Assembly (NCBI GenBank): GCA_000696115.1
Contig: JJOH01000031.1
Coordinates: 1-60,647 of the forward strand
DNA length: 60,647 nt
DNA from: Streptomyces olindensis
Lineage (GTDB): Bacteria; Actinomycetota; Actinomycetes; Streptomycetales; Streptomycetaceae
Direction of reading: 5' to 3'
The notes beneath the pieces were generated by a model. That model made no database searches and was not told the origin of the DNA. It saw nothing but the letters and a program-made list of their open reading frames with translations. Shown here one piece after another: positions 16,742 to 28,701 of the stretch (within the stretch, counting starts at the first letter, position 1; each line of letters opens with the position of its first letter). The translations under genes were made by a program, and so were the position numbers.

Positions 16742-17344
16742 CTAGGGAGCGGGTAGGTACGGTGCCGTCGACGGGAGGCCCAGGTCCGATGGGAGCAAGG
16801 AGCCGATCCAGGTGTCTCGGCGTACTCCCTTGTTGTTCGTCGCGGCGCGCAGCGTGCCCTCGATCGTGAAGCCCGCTCGTTCCGCCACCGCGCGCGAGGC
16901 CCGGTTGCCCACCTCCGCGCGCCATTCGATGCGGTCGAGCGCGGCGTGGACGAAGGCCCAGCGGCAGGCGGTGAGGGCGGCTTCCGTGATGTAGCCCCGG
17001 GAACGGTGCTGCTTCGCGGTCCAGAAGCCGATCTCGCCCATGCCCAGGGCGCGCAGGGTGATGCCGAGCATGCCCGCCAGCTCCCCGGAGGGGAGGAAGA
17101 CGCCGAAGGTGAACATGGAGCCGTCCGCCCAGCCGTCGGGAGCCAGCTGTTCCGTGAAGCTCTGGGCGTGCTCGCGGAGGTAGGGGGAGGGGATCGTGGT
17201 CCAGCGCTGGATGTCGGGGTCCTGACAGGCGTCGTACACCGCGTCGGTGTCCTGGGGTCCCACCGTGCGCAGCAGGAGGCGGTCCGTGGTGAGGGTGACG
17301 GGGTCCATCGGCCGATTCTGCTCGGAGGCGGCCATAGGTGCCAT
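16742..17344 (-). CDS. GNAT family N-acetyltransferase (RimJ/RimL type)
   Basis: 200 aa. The pattern LTTDRLLLRTVGPQDTDAVYDACQDPDIQRW is that of RimJ/RimL-like acetyltransferases; the acetyl-CoA loop is seen at KQHRSRGYITEAALTACRWAF and the C-terminal signature at GNRASRAVAERAGFTIEG. Such enzymes acetylate protein N-termini, amino acids or antibiotics; the substrate is not predictable. ATG at 17344 is preferred because GAGGGC precedes it by 6 nt; a later ATG (MDPVTL) is possible. It is divergent from secA. Confidence 0.88.
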   Translation of the reverse strand: MAPMAASEQNRPMDPVTLTTDRLLLRTVGPQDTDAVYDACQDPDIQRWTTIPSPYLREHAQSFTEQLAPDGWADGSMFTFGVFLPSGELAGMLGITLRALGMGEIGFWTAKQHRSRGYITEAALTACRWAFVHAALDRIEWRAEVGNRASRAVAERAGFTIEGTLRAATNNKGVRRDTWIGSLLPSDLGLPSTAPYLPAP

Positions 17345-17588
17345 GTGTTTGCCCTCGGTGAGGGAGTGATCACGCCTGGTGCAATTCGGTGGCGGGATGC
17401 GGCACTATCCGTGGGGCGCGGACGTTGTCCCCTTTGAAGCAGACGTGAATCAGAATGGAAGCAGCGGACGGTCGCCGTCACGGCAGGCCCTCCCGGCGCG
17501 GTGGGGTCCTCGCATACCATGGCCGTTGCTCAGTAAGTCAAGTGGTAACCGACCGTCCCAGGCCCGACCGGCAAGGAGACCAACCCCC

Positions 17589-20435
<2,847 letters not shown>

Positions 20436-20465
20436 GTGACGGTGGCTGAGACACCGTAGTGGCTT

Positions 20466-20500
20466 GAAGGGCCGGACACCCCGAGGGTGTCCGGCCCTTC
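20466..20500 (+). terminator. Strong hairpin terminator after secA
   Basis: A perfect 16-bp stem (GAAGGGCCGGACACCC and its complement) with a 3-nt loop, 30 nt after the secA stop. As a perfect palindrome near the convergent Rv3235-family gene it can work in both directions. Confidence 0.85.
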
Positions 20501-20543
20501 GGCATGAGGGGACCGGGGCGGTGGCCCCGGGCGGGCCGGAGGA

Positions 20544-21530
20544 TCAGTCGGCCTCGGCGCGGGGTGGGCGGGGGCCGCCCAGTTCCACCGCCGTGCAGCG
20601 CCAGCGGAGGTCCTGGCCGAGTTCCAGGCGGAAGGCCATGGCGCGCAGTTGGTCACCGGCGCCGATGCGGGCGAAGGCCTCGATGGCGCCGGGGCGGGGT
20701 TCGAAGTAGCCGATGTCCCGGACGACGGGGCGGGCGCCGCGTGTGCGCAGGGGGCCGCGCTCGGCCAGCCAGGCCAGTTCGTCGTAGGCGCGGCCACGGG
20801 TGTGGCGGAGCATCGAGTGGACGGGGCGGTGGCCGCTCAGGACGGCGAGGAGGAGGTCGGCGAAGAGGTCGGTGGGCAGGAGGTGGGGGTTCGCGGCGGC
20901 TCGGTGGGAGCGGGAGCCCTGCGCCGGAAGGCCGGGGGTGGGCTCTGAGGTGGGCCGGGTGGTGGCTGCCGTGGACGGCGGGGTGGTGCCGGCTGTCGGC
21001 CTGCGGGGTGTTGTGCGGGAGCGCGTGAGGGTCGGTGGGCGGGTGTCGGTGGGGCGGGTGTGAGGGCGTGGGGACCGGGAGGTCGCCGGGGGCCGCCCGC
21101 CGGCTGCGGCCCGGGTGCGGCCGGAGCCGCCGCCGGGGGTGCGGGGTGGTGCGGCGTTGCCGGAGGTCTGCGGTGGGGTGTCGGCTGCTGCGGCGTTGCC
21201 GGAGGTCTGCGGCGGGGTGCCGCCTGCTGTGGCCGGTGGCGTGGCGGAGCGAGGGTTCGCGCCTGCGGCGGCTCGGGGTGGGGTGTGGCCTGCTGCCGTT
21301 GGTGGGGTGGTGGTGCGCGGGGTGGGTGGAGTGGTGGTGCGCGGGTTCGGGCTTCCGGCGGCTCCTGGCGGGGCGTGGCCTTCTGTCGCTGGTGGAGTGG
21401 AGGCGTTTCCGGTGGCCCGCGCGGAGGTGTTGTCCGTGGCGCGTGGGGTGGTGGCGCCGGGGGTGCGCTGGTCTCGGCGGGACGGTGGGCGGGTGGTCGG
21501 GCGGTGTGCCCTGGTCATGACCTTGTGCAT
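20544..21530 (-). CDS. Rv3235 family protein with long disordered N-terminus
   Basis: 328 aa. Only the last ~110 residues look folded: LLPTDLFADLLLAVLSGHRPVHSML and VRDIGYFEPRPGAIEAFARI are hallmarks of the actinobacterial Rv3235 family. The first ~210 residues are Pro/Thr/Ala/Arg-rich with short repeats (TPPQTSGNAA occurs twice). The gene is convergent with secA; in mycobacteria Rv3235 also lies close to secA1. No function is known. The start at 21530 has GGGGA 6 nt upstream; a second ATG at 21518 is possible. Confidence 0.8.
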   Translation of the reverse strand: MHKVMTRAHRPTTRPPSRRDQRTPGATTPRATDNTSARATGNASTPPATEGHAPPGAAGSPNPRTTTPPTPRTTTPPTAAGHTPPRAAAGANPRSATPPATAGGTPPQTSGNAAAADTPPQTSGNAAPPRTPGGGSGRTRAAAGGRPPATSRSPRPHTRPTDTRPPTLTRSRTTPRRPTAGTTPPSTAATTRPTSEPTPGLPAQGSRSHRAAANPHLLPTDLFADLLLAVLSGHRPVHSMLRHTRGRAYDELAWLAERGPLRTRGARPVVRDIGYFEPRPGAIEAFARIGAGDQLRAMAFRLELGQDLRWRCTAVELGGPRPPRAEAD

Positions 21531-21849
21531 GGGGGGTCCCCGTTCCGTGGGCCCGGTTGATACCGGGGAGTAACTTCGAGTTGCTGATCTTGTACGGGGC
21601 CGACGGGGGCAGGGGCAAGGGAGCGGGCTTCGGGTTCTGGGCGCCGAAATGTTCACCTATCCGGGTGATACGGGGGACGTGGAGCCCGTCAGTGCCGGGC
21701 CGCGCCGGGTGAATTCCGGGCCTGAGGTGGACGCGTTCGGCGTCAGCGGCCGGGACTCGAAAGGGGACGCCCCGCACGTATCCTGAAGGCCGTCCGGAGC
21801 TCTTGACCTTGAACACCGACCCTGAAACCGACCACGAAAGCGGCCAGCC
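21531..21849. promoter_or_regulatory. 319-nt divergent intergenic region
   Basis: Separates the minus-strand Rv3235-family gene from the plus-strand DUF6912 gene and should contain both promoters. A palindrome CCCGGT-TGAT-ACCGGG lies at 21552-21567, close to the Rv3235-family start. TTGACC at 21803-21808 and TATCCT at 21779-21784 look like promoter hexamers but are not correctly spaced with each other. I see no coding signal. Confidence 0.4.
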
Positions 21850-22365
21850 ATGCGTGTCTACGTGCCCCTGACCCTCCCCGGTCTCGCCGAGGCGTACAAG
21901 ACGGGTGAGCTGGGAGCCGGGCCGTTCGTCGCGTACGCCGTGACGCCCGGGCTGCGCGAGTGGTACCTCTCCGACGACATCGAGGAACTGGAGTACGCCG
22001 CGCTGAGCCGGGCCGCGCTGGCCTCGCTGCGGCTGCTGGCGGCCGACCCGGAGGCGCCCCGGCGCCGGGTCGTGGTCGCCGTCGACATCGCCGACCGGGC
22101 CGTCGGCGCCGACCCCGACCGGGGGCTCGATCCGGCGGCGCTGGGTGAGGTGCGGGTCGCGGGTGCGGTACCGCTCGCCAAGGCGGCGTCGGTGCACGTC
22201 GACGCGGCGGACGCGGAGGCCGACGTGACGGCGGCCGCGGACGCGCTGCCGGCGGCGGACGGCGGGGACGACGACGCGCAGTTCGTCGTGGACGGCGCCG
22301 AGGACCACGAGCTGCTGTGGTTCGCCACGCAGGAGATCCCCAACCTGGTGGGCCGCGGGGACTGA
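21850..22365 (+). CDS. DUF6912 family protein
   Basis: 171 aa, beginning MRVYVPLTLPGLAEAYKTGE and ending in QEIPNLV, features I recognise from the actinobacterial DUF6912 family. The central part RRRVVVAVDIADRAVG resembles a beta-strand core and the region after residue 125 is Ala/Asp-rich. No catalytic motif is apparent and no function is known. It starts at the first ATG; the ribosome-binding site is weak (AAAGCGG). It is followed by a short duplicated sequence and a HAD hydrolase gene in the same direction. Confidence 0.75.
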   Translation: MRVYVPLTLPGLAEAYKTGELGAGPFVAYAVTPGLREWYLSDDIEELEYAALSRAALASLRLLAADPEAPRRRVVVAVDIADRAVGADPDRGLDPAALGEVRVAGAVPLAKAASVHVDAADAEADVTAAADALPAADGGDDDAQFVVDGAEDHELLWFATQEIPNLVGRGD

Positions 22366-22419
22366 GACGCTCCTGACCGGGGGCGCGTTTCGGGGACGCT
22401 CCTGACCGGGGGGCGCGTT
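22366..22419 (+). repeat. Tandem-like direct repeat between DUF6912 and HAD genes
   Basis: Two near-identical 24-25 bp copies starting GACGCTCCTGACC occupy 22366-22389 and 22395-22419, 29 bp apart; the second has one extra G. They start right after the DUF6912 stop and end about 48 nt before the HAD start. Confidence 0.7.
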
Positions 22420-22467
22420 GAGGTGCCGTTCTCTTGATTGTCAGTGGGGGCGGGTACGTTTTCGGGC

Positions 22468-23133
22468 ATGGGGATGAAGACGGGCGCGCACATTGTCTGG
22501 GACTGGAACGGGACGCTGTTCCATGACATCGACGCGATCATCGGGGCGACGAACGCGGCCTTCGCCGAGCTGGGGCTGGAGCCGCTGACGCTGGAGAAGT
22601 ACCGGGAGCTGTACTGCGTGCCGGTGCCGAAGTTCTACGAGCGGCTGATGGGGCGGCTGCCCACCGAGGCCGAGTGGGAGCTGATGGACGACATCTTCCA
22701 CAGGTACTACGCGGAGCACCGGGTGACGTGCGGGCTGACGGTGGGCGCCGAGGAGCTGCTGGCCGGGTGGCGGTCGGCCGGGCGCAGCCAGTCGATCCTG
22801 AGCATGTACGTGCACGAGGAGCTCGTGCCGTTGGTGCGGGGGTTCGGCATCGAGCCGCACTTCATCCGGGTGGACGGGCGGACCGGGCCGTCCGGGGGCA
22901 GCAAGGCCGAGCACATGGTGCGGCATCTGGGGTCGCTGAGTGGGGTGGATCCTGAGCGGACCGTCGTGATCGGGGATGCGGCGGACGACGCGGTGGCCGC
23001 GCTGCATGTGGGGGCGCGGGCCGTGCTGTACACCGGGGGGTCGCACAGTCGGGCGAGTCTGGAGGCGGTGGGGGTGCCGGTGGTGGACACGCTGGAGGAG
23101 GCGGTCGAAGAGGCGGAGCGGCTGGCGGCGTAG
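22468..23133 (+). CDS. HAD family hydrolase
   Basis: 221 aa from ATG at 22468 (a second ATG follows at 22474). Motif I is VWDWNGTLFHD with the nucleophile Asp near residue 11, motif II is around SILSMY, the Lys of motif III is in GGSKAEHM, and motif IV is VVIGDAADDA. The layout with a small helical cap (residues about 20-95) is that of phosphoglycolate-phosphatase-like HADs. Substrate unknown. A longer reading from a TTG at 22438 has no better ribosome-binding site and precedes the homologous start. Confidence 0.88.
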   Translation: MGMKTGAHIVWDWNGTLFHDIDAIIGATNAAFAELGLEPLTLEKYRELYCVPVPKFYERLMGRLPTEAEWELMDDIFHRYYAEHRVTCGLTVGAEELLAGWRSAGRSQSILSMYVHEELVPLVRGFGIEPHFIRVDGRTGPSGGSKAEHMVRHLGSLSGVDPERTVVIGDAADDAVAALHVGARAVLYTGGSHSRASLEAVGVPVVDTLEEAVEEAERLAA

Positions 23134-23285
23134 GCAGAGTGCTCGGCGTTGCCGCTGATGCCGGGTGGACGCAGCCAGGTGCATCCGGCATAGCGGCACT
23201 GTGCAGAACGTCAAACTTCCACGGCTGGTTTTGTACACATACGGCTCATGACGGGGGCCCTGTAAGGAGCGATAGCCTTGGTGGC
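23134..23285 (+). terminator. Post-HAD intergenic stretch with bulged hairpin (23150-23198)
   Basis: TGCCGCT and ATGCCGG (23150-23164, one bulged G) pair with CCGGCAT and AGCGGCA (23185-23198), a 14-bp stem with a 20-nt loop, 16 nt after the HAD stop; it is a credible terminator. The rest of the 492-nt HAD-gdh gap holds an AAGGAG at 23264-23269 followed by a doubtful small gene. Confidence 0.6.
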
Positions 23286-23557
23286 GTGATCAGCGCGATA
23301 GTTCGCGGGGACGCCGACGTCCCTGCCCTGCGCCCGGAGAGCACGGACGACATCCGTGTCCGGGCGGCGGTCGCTGGTCTTCGCGGGCGGGACGGGGCAT
23401 CGAGGACGCCCGGGACGCCGAGCACCACCCGGACCCAGGCGTCGCAGAGAGCAGCGTCACACCGGGGGAGCAGCTCAAGAATGGCTCAGACACCCCCGCT
23501 CTTCTCACCTTGCGGCATAGCGTCGGAACAGACCGGATACCCCGAGTCACGACGTGA
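23286..23557 (+). pseudogene. Possible small gene with a frame switch upstream of gdh
   Basis: From GTG at 23286 (AAGGAG 16 nt upstream) codons have strong G/C third positions for 37 codons (begins VISAIVRGDADVPALRPES). At GGGG 23394-23397 this bias jumps to the -1 frame, which continues GIEDARDAEHHPDPGVAES and ends with TGA at 23557. Joined, the product would be about 90 aa. Without a shift the first frame runs on, with poor codon bias, into gdh. It could be a sequencing or natural frameshift, programmed slippage, or a decayed gene. I recognise no family. Confidence 0.3.
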
Positions 23558-23625
23558 CGTCGCAAGCGCAGAGGCCGTACTTCCTTCTACGTCACGCAAC
23601 GGCGCGCGACAGGAGCCAGAGGACA

Positions 23626-26600
23626 ATGCAGACCAAGCTGGACGAAGCCAAGGCCGAGTTGCTCGAGAGGGCCGCCCGGGTAGCTGAGAACAGCCCGGTC
23701 GGGGGGCACCTACCGACCGGGTCGACGGGCGAGGAGACCCCAGACGCCCAGGAAGCTCCGGACCGCGAGTCCCTGCTCACGTTCCTCCAGCGTTACTACC
23801 TGCACACGGCCCCGGAGGACCTCACCGACCGCGACCCGGTCGACGTCTTCGGAGCCGCCGTATCGCACTACCGGCTGGCCGAGAACCGCCCCCAGGGCAC
23901 GGCCAACGTGCGGGTGCACACCCCCACCGTGGAGGAGAACGGGTGGACGTGCAGCCACTCCGTCGTGGAGGTCGTCACCGACGACATGCCCTTCCTCGTC
24001 GACTCCGTCACCAATGAGCTGACGCGGCAGGGGCGAGGCATCCACGTCGTCATCCACCCCCAGTTCGTCGTCCGGCGCGATGTCACGGGCAAGCTCATCG
24101 AGGTGCTGCCCACGCCCGCGACCGGCGCCGGAGGCCTCCCGCACGACGCGCACGTCGAGTCCTGGATCCACGTCGAGATCGACCGCGAGACCGACCGGGC
24201 CGATCTGAAGCAGATCACCGCCGACCTGCTGCGCGTGCTGTCCGACGCCCGCGAGGCCGTCGAGGACTGGGGCAAGATGCGGGACGCGGCCATCCGGCTG
24301 GCGGAGGGGCTGCCGGACGAGTCCATCCCCGGCGACCTGCCCGGACCGCAGGTCGAGGAGGCCCGCGAGCTGCTGCGCTGGCTGGCCGACGACCACTTCA
24401 CGTTCCTCGGCTACCGCGAGTACCAGCTGCGCGACGACGACTCCCTGGCCGCCGTCCCCGGCACCGGCCTCGGCATCCTGCGCGCCGACCCGCACCACTC
24501 CGACCAGGAGAGCCACCCGGTCAGCCCGTCCTTCGAGCGGCTGCCCGCCGACGCCCGCGCCAAGGCCCGCGAGCACAAGCTCCTCGTCCTGACCAAGGCG
24601 AACAGCCGGGCGACGGTGCACCGGCCGTCGTACCTGGACTACATCGGCGTCAAGAAGTTCGACGCCGACGGCAACGTTGTGGGCGAGCGGCGGTTCCTCG
24701 GGCTGTTCTCGTCCGCCGCGTACACCGAGTCCGTGCGCCGCGTCCCGGTCATCCGGCGCAAGGTCGAGGAGGTCCTCGAACAGGCCGGGTTCTCGCCCAA
24801 CAGCCACGACGGGCGCGACCTGCTGCAGATCCTGGAGACGTACCCGCGCGACGAGCTGTTCCAGACCCCGGTCGACGAGCTGCGGTCCATCGTCACCTCC
24901 GTCCTCTACCTCCAGGAACGCCGGCGCCTGCGCCTCTACCTGCGCCAGGACGAGTACGGGCGCTACTACTCCGCCCTCGTCTACCTCCCGCGCGACCGCT
25001 ACACCACGGCCGTCCGCCTGCGGATCATCGAGATCCTCAAGGAGGAGCTCGGCGGCATCAGCGTCGACTTCACGGCGTGGAACACCGAGTCGATCCTGTC
25101 CCGGCTGCACTTCGTGGTCCGGGTCCCGCAGGGCACCGAGCTGCCGGAGCTGTCCGACTCCGACAAGGAGCGCATCGAGGCCCGCCTGGTGGAGGCCGCC
25201 CGCTCCTGGGAGGACGCCTTCGCCGACGCGCTCAACGCCGAGCTCGGCGAGGAGCGCGCGGCCGAACTGATGCGCCGGTACGCGCACGCCTTCCCCGAGG
25301 GCTACAAGGCCGACCACAACCCGCGCGCCGCGGTCGCCGACCTCGTCCACCTGGAGCAGCTGAACGCCGAGGAGGGCAAGGACTTCGCGCTCAGCCTCTA
25401 CGAGCCGGTGGGTGCCGCCCCCGAGGAGCGCCGCTTCAAGATCTACCGCACGGGCGACGCGATCTCCCTGTCGGCGGTGCTGCCGGTCCTCAACCGGCTC
25501 GGCGTCGAGGTCGTCGACGAGCGGCCGTACGAGCTGCGCTGCTCGGACCGCAGCGTGGCCTGGATCTACGACTTCGGTCTGCGCATGCCCCGCGCGAAGA
25601 GCGGCGGGGTGGACTACCTCGGCGACGACGCCCGCGAGCGGTTCCAGGACGCCTTCGCGGCCACCTGGACCGGCCAGGCGGAGAACGACGGCTTCAACGC
25701 CCTGGTGCTGAGCGCCGGGCTGAGCTGGCGCCAGGCGATGGTGCTGCGGGCGTACGCGAAGTACCTGCGCCAGGCGGCGTCGACGTTCAGCCAGGACTAC
25801 ATGGAGGACACCCTCCGCAACAACGTCCACACCACCCGGCTGCTCGTCTCCCTGTTCGAGGCGCGGATGTCGCCGGACCGGCAGCGCGCGGGACACGAGA
25901 TCGTGGACGCGCTGCTGGAGGAGGTCGACGCGGCCCTCGACCAGGTCGCGAGCCTCGACGAGGACCGGATCCTCAGGTCCTTCCTCACCGTCATCAAGGC
26001 GACCCTGCGGACGAACTTCTTCCAAGAGGCCGCGGGCGGCAGGCCGCACGAGTACGTCTCCATGAAGTTCGACCCGCAGGCCATCCCCGACCTGCCCGCG
26101 CCGCGCCCGGCGTTCGAGATCTGGGTGTACTCGCCCCGGGTCGAGGGCGTGCACCTGCGCTTCGGCAAGGTCGCGCGCGGAGGCCTGCGCTGGTCCGACC
26201 GGCGGGAGGACTTCCGCACCGAGATCCTCGGCCTGGTCAAGGCGCAGATGGTGAAGAACACCGTCATCGTGCCGGTCGGCGCGAAGGGCGGCTTCGTCGC
26301 CAAGCAGCTGCCGGACCCGGCCGTGGACCGGGACGCCTGGATGGCGGAGGGGATCAGGAGCTACAAGACCTTCATCTCCGCGCTGCTCGACATCACCGAC
26401 AACATGGTCGCGGGCGAGGTCGTGCCCCCGGCCGACGTCGTCCGGCACGACGAGGACGACACCTACCTCGTCGTCGCCGCCGACAAGGGCACCGCGACCT
26501 TCTCCGACATCGCCAACGAGGTCGCCGAGAAGTACAACTTCTGGCTCGGCGACGCCTTCGCCTCCGGCGGCTCCGCCGGCTACGACCACAAGGGCATGGG

Positions 26601-28587
26601 CATCACCGCCCGCGGCGCCTGGGAGTCCGTCAAGCGGCACTTCCGGGAGCTGGGCGTCGACACCCAGACCGAGGACTTCACGGTCGTCGGCATCGGCGAC
26701 ATGTCCGGTGACGTGTTCGGCAACGGCATGCTGCTCTCCGAGCACATCCGCCTGGTCGCCGCCTTCGACCACCGGCACATCTTCATCGACCCGAACCCGG
26801 ACGCCGCCATCTCCTACGCCGAGCGCCGCCGCCTGTTCGAGCTGCCCCGCTCCAGCTGGGAGGACTACGACAAGGAGCTGCTGTCGCCCGGCGGCGGGAT
26901 CTTCCCGCGCACGGCCAAGGCGATCCCGGTCAACGCGCACATCCGCGAGGCCCTCGGCATCGAGGCCAAGGTCACCAAGCTGACCCCGGCCGACCTGATG
27001 AAGGCCATCCTCCAGGCACCGGTGGACCTGCTCTGGAACGGCGGCATCGGCACGTACGTCAAGTCCTCGGCCGAGTCCCACGCCGACGTCGGCGACAAGG
27101 CCAACGACGCCATCCGCGTCGACGGCAAGGACCTGCGCGTCAAGGTCGTCGGCGAGGGAGGCAACCTCGGCCTCACCCAGCTCGGCCGGATCGAGTTCGC
27201 GCTGCACGGCGGCCGGATCAACACCGACGCCATCGACAACAGCGCGGGCGTGGACACCTCCGACCACGAGGTCAACATCAAGATCCTGCTCAACGGCCTG
27301 GTCACGGACGGCGACATGACCGTCAAGCAGCGCAACAAGCTGCTCGCCGAGATGACCGACGAGGTCGGCCGCCTGGTCCTGCGCAACAACTACGCGCAGA
27401 ACACGGCGATCGCCAACGCCCTCGCCCAGTCCAAGGACATGCTCCACGCGCAGCAGCGCTTCATGAAGCACCTGGTCAGGGAGGGCCACCTCGACCGGGC
27501 GCTGGAGTTCCTGCCCACCGACCGGCAGATCCGCGAGCGGCTCGCCCAGGGCCAGGGCCTGACCGGGCCGGAGACGGCGGTCCTGCTGGCGTACACGAAG
27601 ATCACGGTCGCCGAGGAGCTGCTGCACACCTCGCTGCCGGACGACCCGTACCTCAAGGGCCTGCTGCACGCCTACTTCCCGACCGAGCTGCGCGAGCAGT
27701 TCCCCGACCGGCTCGACGGCCACCCGCTGCGCCGTGAGATCACCACGACGGTGCTGGTCAACGACACGGTCAACACGGGCGGTACGACGTATCTGCACCG
27801 GCTGCGCGAGGAGACCGGGGCGTCGCTGGAGGAGATCGTGCGGGCGCAGACCGCGGCCCGGGCGATCTTCCGCCAGTCCCCGGTGTGGGACGGGGTCGAG
27901 GCGCTCGACAACAAGGTCGAGGCCGAGGTCCAGACCCGTATCCGGCTGCACGCCCGCCGCCTGGTGGAGCGCGGCACGCGCTGGCTGCTCAACAACCGGC
28001 CGCAGCCGCTGGAGCTCGCCGGGACCGTCGACTTCTTCGCCGAGCGGGTCGAGCAGGTCTGGTCGCAGCTGCCGAAGCTGCTGCGCGGCGCCGACCTGGA
28101 GTGGTACCAGAAGATCTACGACGAGCTGACGGGCGCCGGCGTCCCGGACGAGCTGGCCACGCGGGTGGCCGGCTTCTCCTCGGCCTTCCCGACGCTCGAC
28201 ATCGTCTCGGTCGCGGACCGCATGGGCCGGGAGCCGCTGGACGTCGCCGAGGTCTACTACGACCTGGCCGACCGGCTGCGCATCACCCAGCTGATGGACC
28301 GCATCATCGAGCTGCCCCGCGCGGACCGCTGGCAGTCCATGGCCCGCGCGGCGATCCGCGAGGACCTGTACGCGGCGCACGCGGCGCTGACCGCCGACGT
28401 CCTGGCGGTGGGCAACGGCACCTCGACGCCCGAGCAGCGCTACAAGGCGTGGGAGCAGAAGAACGCGGCGATCCTCGGCCGGGCCCGGACGACGCTGGAG
28501 GAGATCCAGAGCTCGGACGCGTTCGACCTCGCCAACCTGTCCGTGGCGATGCGCACGATGAGGACGCTGCTGCGCACGCACTCGTAG
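23626..28587 (+). CDS. gdh: NAD-specific glutamate dehydrogenase, 180-kDa class
   Basis: 1653 aa, the size of the Streptomyces large NAD-GDH class. It oxidatively deaminates glutamate to 2-oxoglutarate and ammonia. The first ~700 residues are regulatory ACT-like domains. The catalytic part begins near residue 800 with KVARGGLRWSDRREDFRTE and KAQMVKNTVIVPVGAKGGF, carrying the substrate and catalytic lysines. The nucleotide-binding motif is GIGDMSGDVFGNG near residue 1025, and a long helical domain closes the protein. ATG at 23626 is chosen because AGAGGA lies 4 nt upstream and MQTKLDEAKAELL is the family N-terminus. It is monocistronic, followed by a strong terminator. Confidence 0.96.
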   Translation: MQTKLDEAKAELLERAARVAENSPVGGHLPTGSTGEETPDAQEAPDRESLLTFLQRYYLHTAPEDLTDRDPVDVFGAAVSHYRLAENRPQGTANVRVHTPTVEENGWTCSHSVVEVVTDDMPFLVDSVTNELTRQGRGIHVVIHPQFVVRRDVTGKLIEVLPTPATGAGGLPHDAHVESWIHVEIDRETDRADLKQITADLLRVLSDAREAVEDWGKMRDAAIRLAEGLPDESIPGDLPGPQVEEARELLRWLADDHFTFLGYREYQLRDDDSLAAVPGTGLGILRADPHHSDQESHPVSPSFERLPADARAKAREHKLLVLTKANSRATVHRPSYLDYIGVKKFDADGNVVGERRFLGLFSSAAYTESVRRVPVIRRKVEEVLEQAGFSPNSHDGRDLLQILETYPRDELFQTPVDELRSIVTSVLYLQERRRLRLYLRQDEYGRYYSALVYLPRDRYTTAVRLRIIEILKEELGGISVDFTAWNTESILSRLHFVVRVPQGTELPELSDSDKERIEARLVEAARSWEDAFADALNAELGEERAAELMRRYAHAFPEGYKADHNPRAAVADLVHLEQLNAEEGKDFALSLYEPVGAAPEERRFKIYRTGDAISLSAVLPVLNRLGVEVVDERPYELRCSDRSVAWIYDFGLRMPRAKSGGVDYLGDDARERFQDAFAATWTGQAENDGFNALVLSAGLSWRQAMVLRAYAKYLRQAASTFSQDYMEDTLRNNVHTTRLLVSLFEARMSPDRQRAGHEIVDALLEEVDAALDQVASLDEDRILRSFLTVIKATLRTNFFQEAAGGRPHEYVSMKFDPQAIPDLPAPRPAFEIWVYSPRVEGVHLRFGKVARGGLRWSDRREDFRTEILGLVKAQMVKNTVIVPVGAKGGFVAKQLPDPAVDRDAWMAEGIRSYKTFISALLDITDNMVAGEVVPPADVVRHDEDDTYLVVAADKGTATFSDIANEVAEKYNFWLGDAFASGGSAGYDHKGMGITARGAWESVKRHFRELGVDTQTEDFTVVGIGDMSGDVFGNGMLLSEHIRLVAAFDHRHIFIDPNPDAAISYAERRRLFELPRSSWEDYDKELLSPGGGIFPRTAKAIPVNAHIREALGIEAKVTKLTPADLMKAILQAPVDLLWNGGIGTYVKSSAESHADVGDKANDAIRVDGKDLRVKVVGEGGNLGLTQLGRIEFALHGGRINTDAIDNSAGVDTSDHEVNIKILLNGLVTDGDMTVKQRNKLLAEMTDEVGRLVLRNNYAQNTAIANALAQSKDMLHAQQRFMKHLVREGHLDRALEFLPTDRQIRERLAQGQGLTGPETAVLLAYTKITVAEELLHTSLPDDPYLKGLLHAYFPTELREQFPDRLDGHPLRREITTTVLVNDTVNTGGTTYLHRLREETGASLEEIVRAQTAARAIFRQSPVWDGVEALDNKVEAEVQTRIRLHARRLVERGTRWLLNNRPQPLELAGTVDFFAERVEQVWSQLPKLLRGADLEWYQKIYDELTGAGVPDELATRVAGFSSAFPTLDIVSVADRMGREPLDVAEVYYDLADRLRITQLMDRIIELPRADRWQSMARAAIREDLYAAHAALTADVLAVGNGTSTPEQRYKAWEQKNAAILGRARTTLEEIQSSDAFDLANLSVAMRTMRTLLRTHS

Positions 28588-28602
28588 GGCGTACGGCATG
28601 GT

Positions 28603-28637
28603 GAGCGCCCCGGGCCGGCTGCCGGCCCGGGGCGCTC
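28603..28637 (+). terminator. Strong hairpin terminator after gdh
   Basis: Perfect 16-bp stem (GAGCGCCCCGGGCCGG with its complement) and a CTG loop, 15 nt after the gdh stop. It separates gdh from the wall-polymer region. Confidence 0.88.
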
Positions 28638-28701
28638 GTTCTTGGCCCGCCTTAGGGCGATTCGAGTGGAGGACTTACCGAATCCGGCTAAGGCTTGAGG
28701 C

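Noticed and set aside
21100..21530. Treating the repetitive 5' half of the Rv3235-family gene as non-coding
   Set aside because: The frame is continuous with the conserved domain and a plausible start and ribosome-binding site lie at its head, so it is kept as a disordered extension.
22438..22467. TTG at 22438 as start of the HAD hydrolase
   Set aside because: Adds ten residues before the family start without a better ribosome-binding site; ATG 22468 is preferred.
23710..28599. 1629-codon minus-strand open frame opposite gdh
   Set aside because: Same shadow effect; its translation is low complexity Leu/Val/Arg-rich without domain motifs, while the plus strand encodes NAD-GDH.
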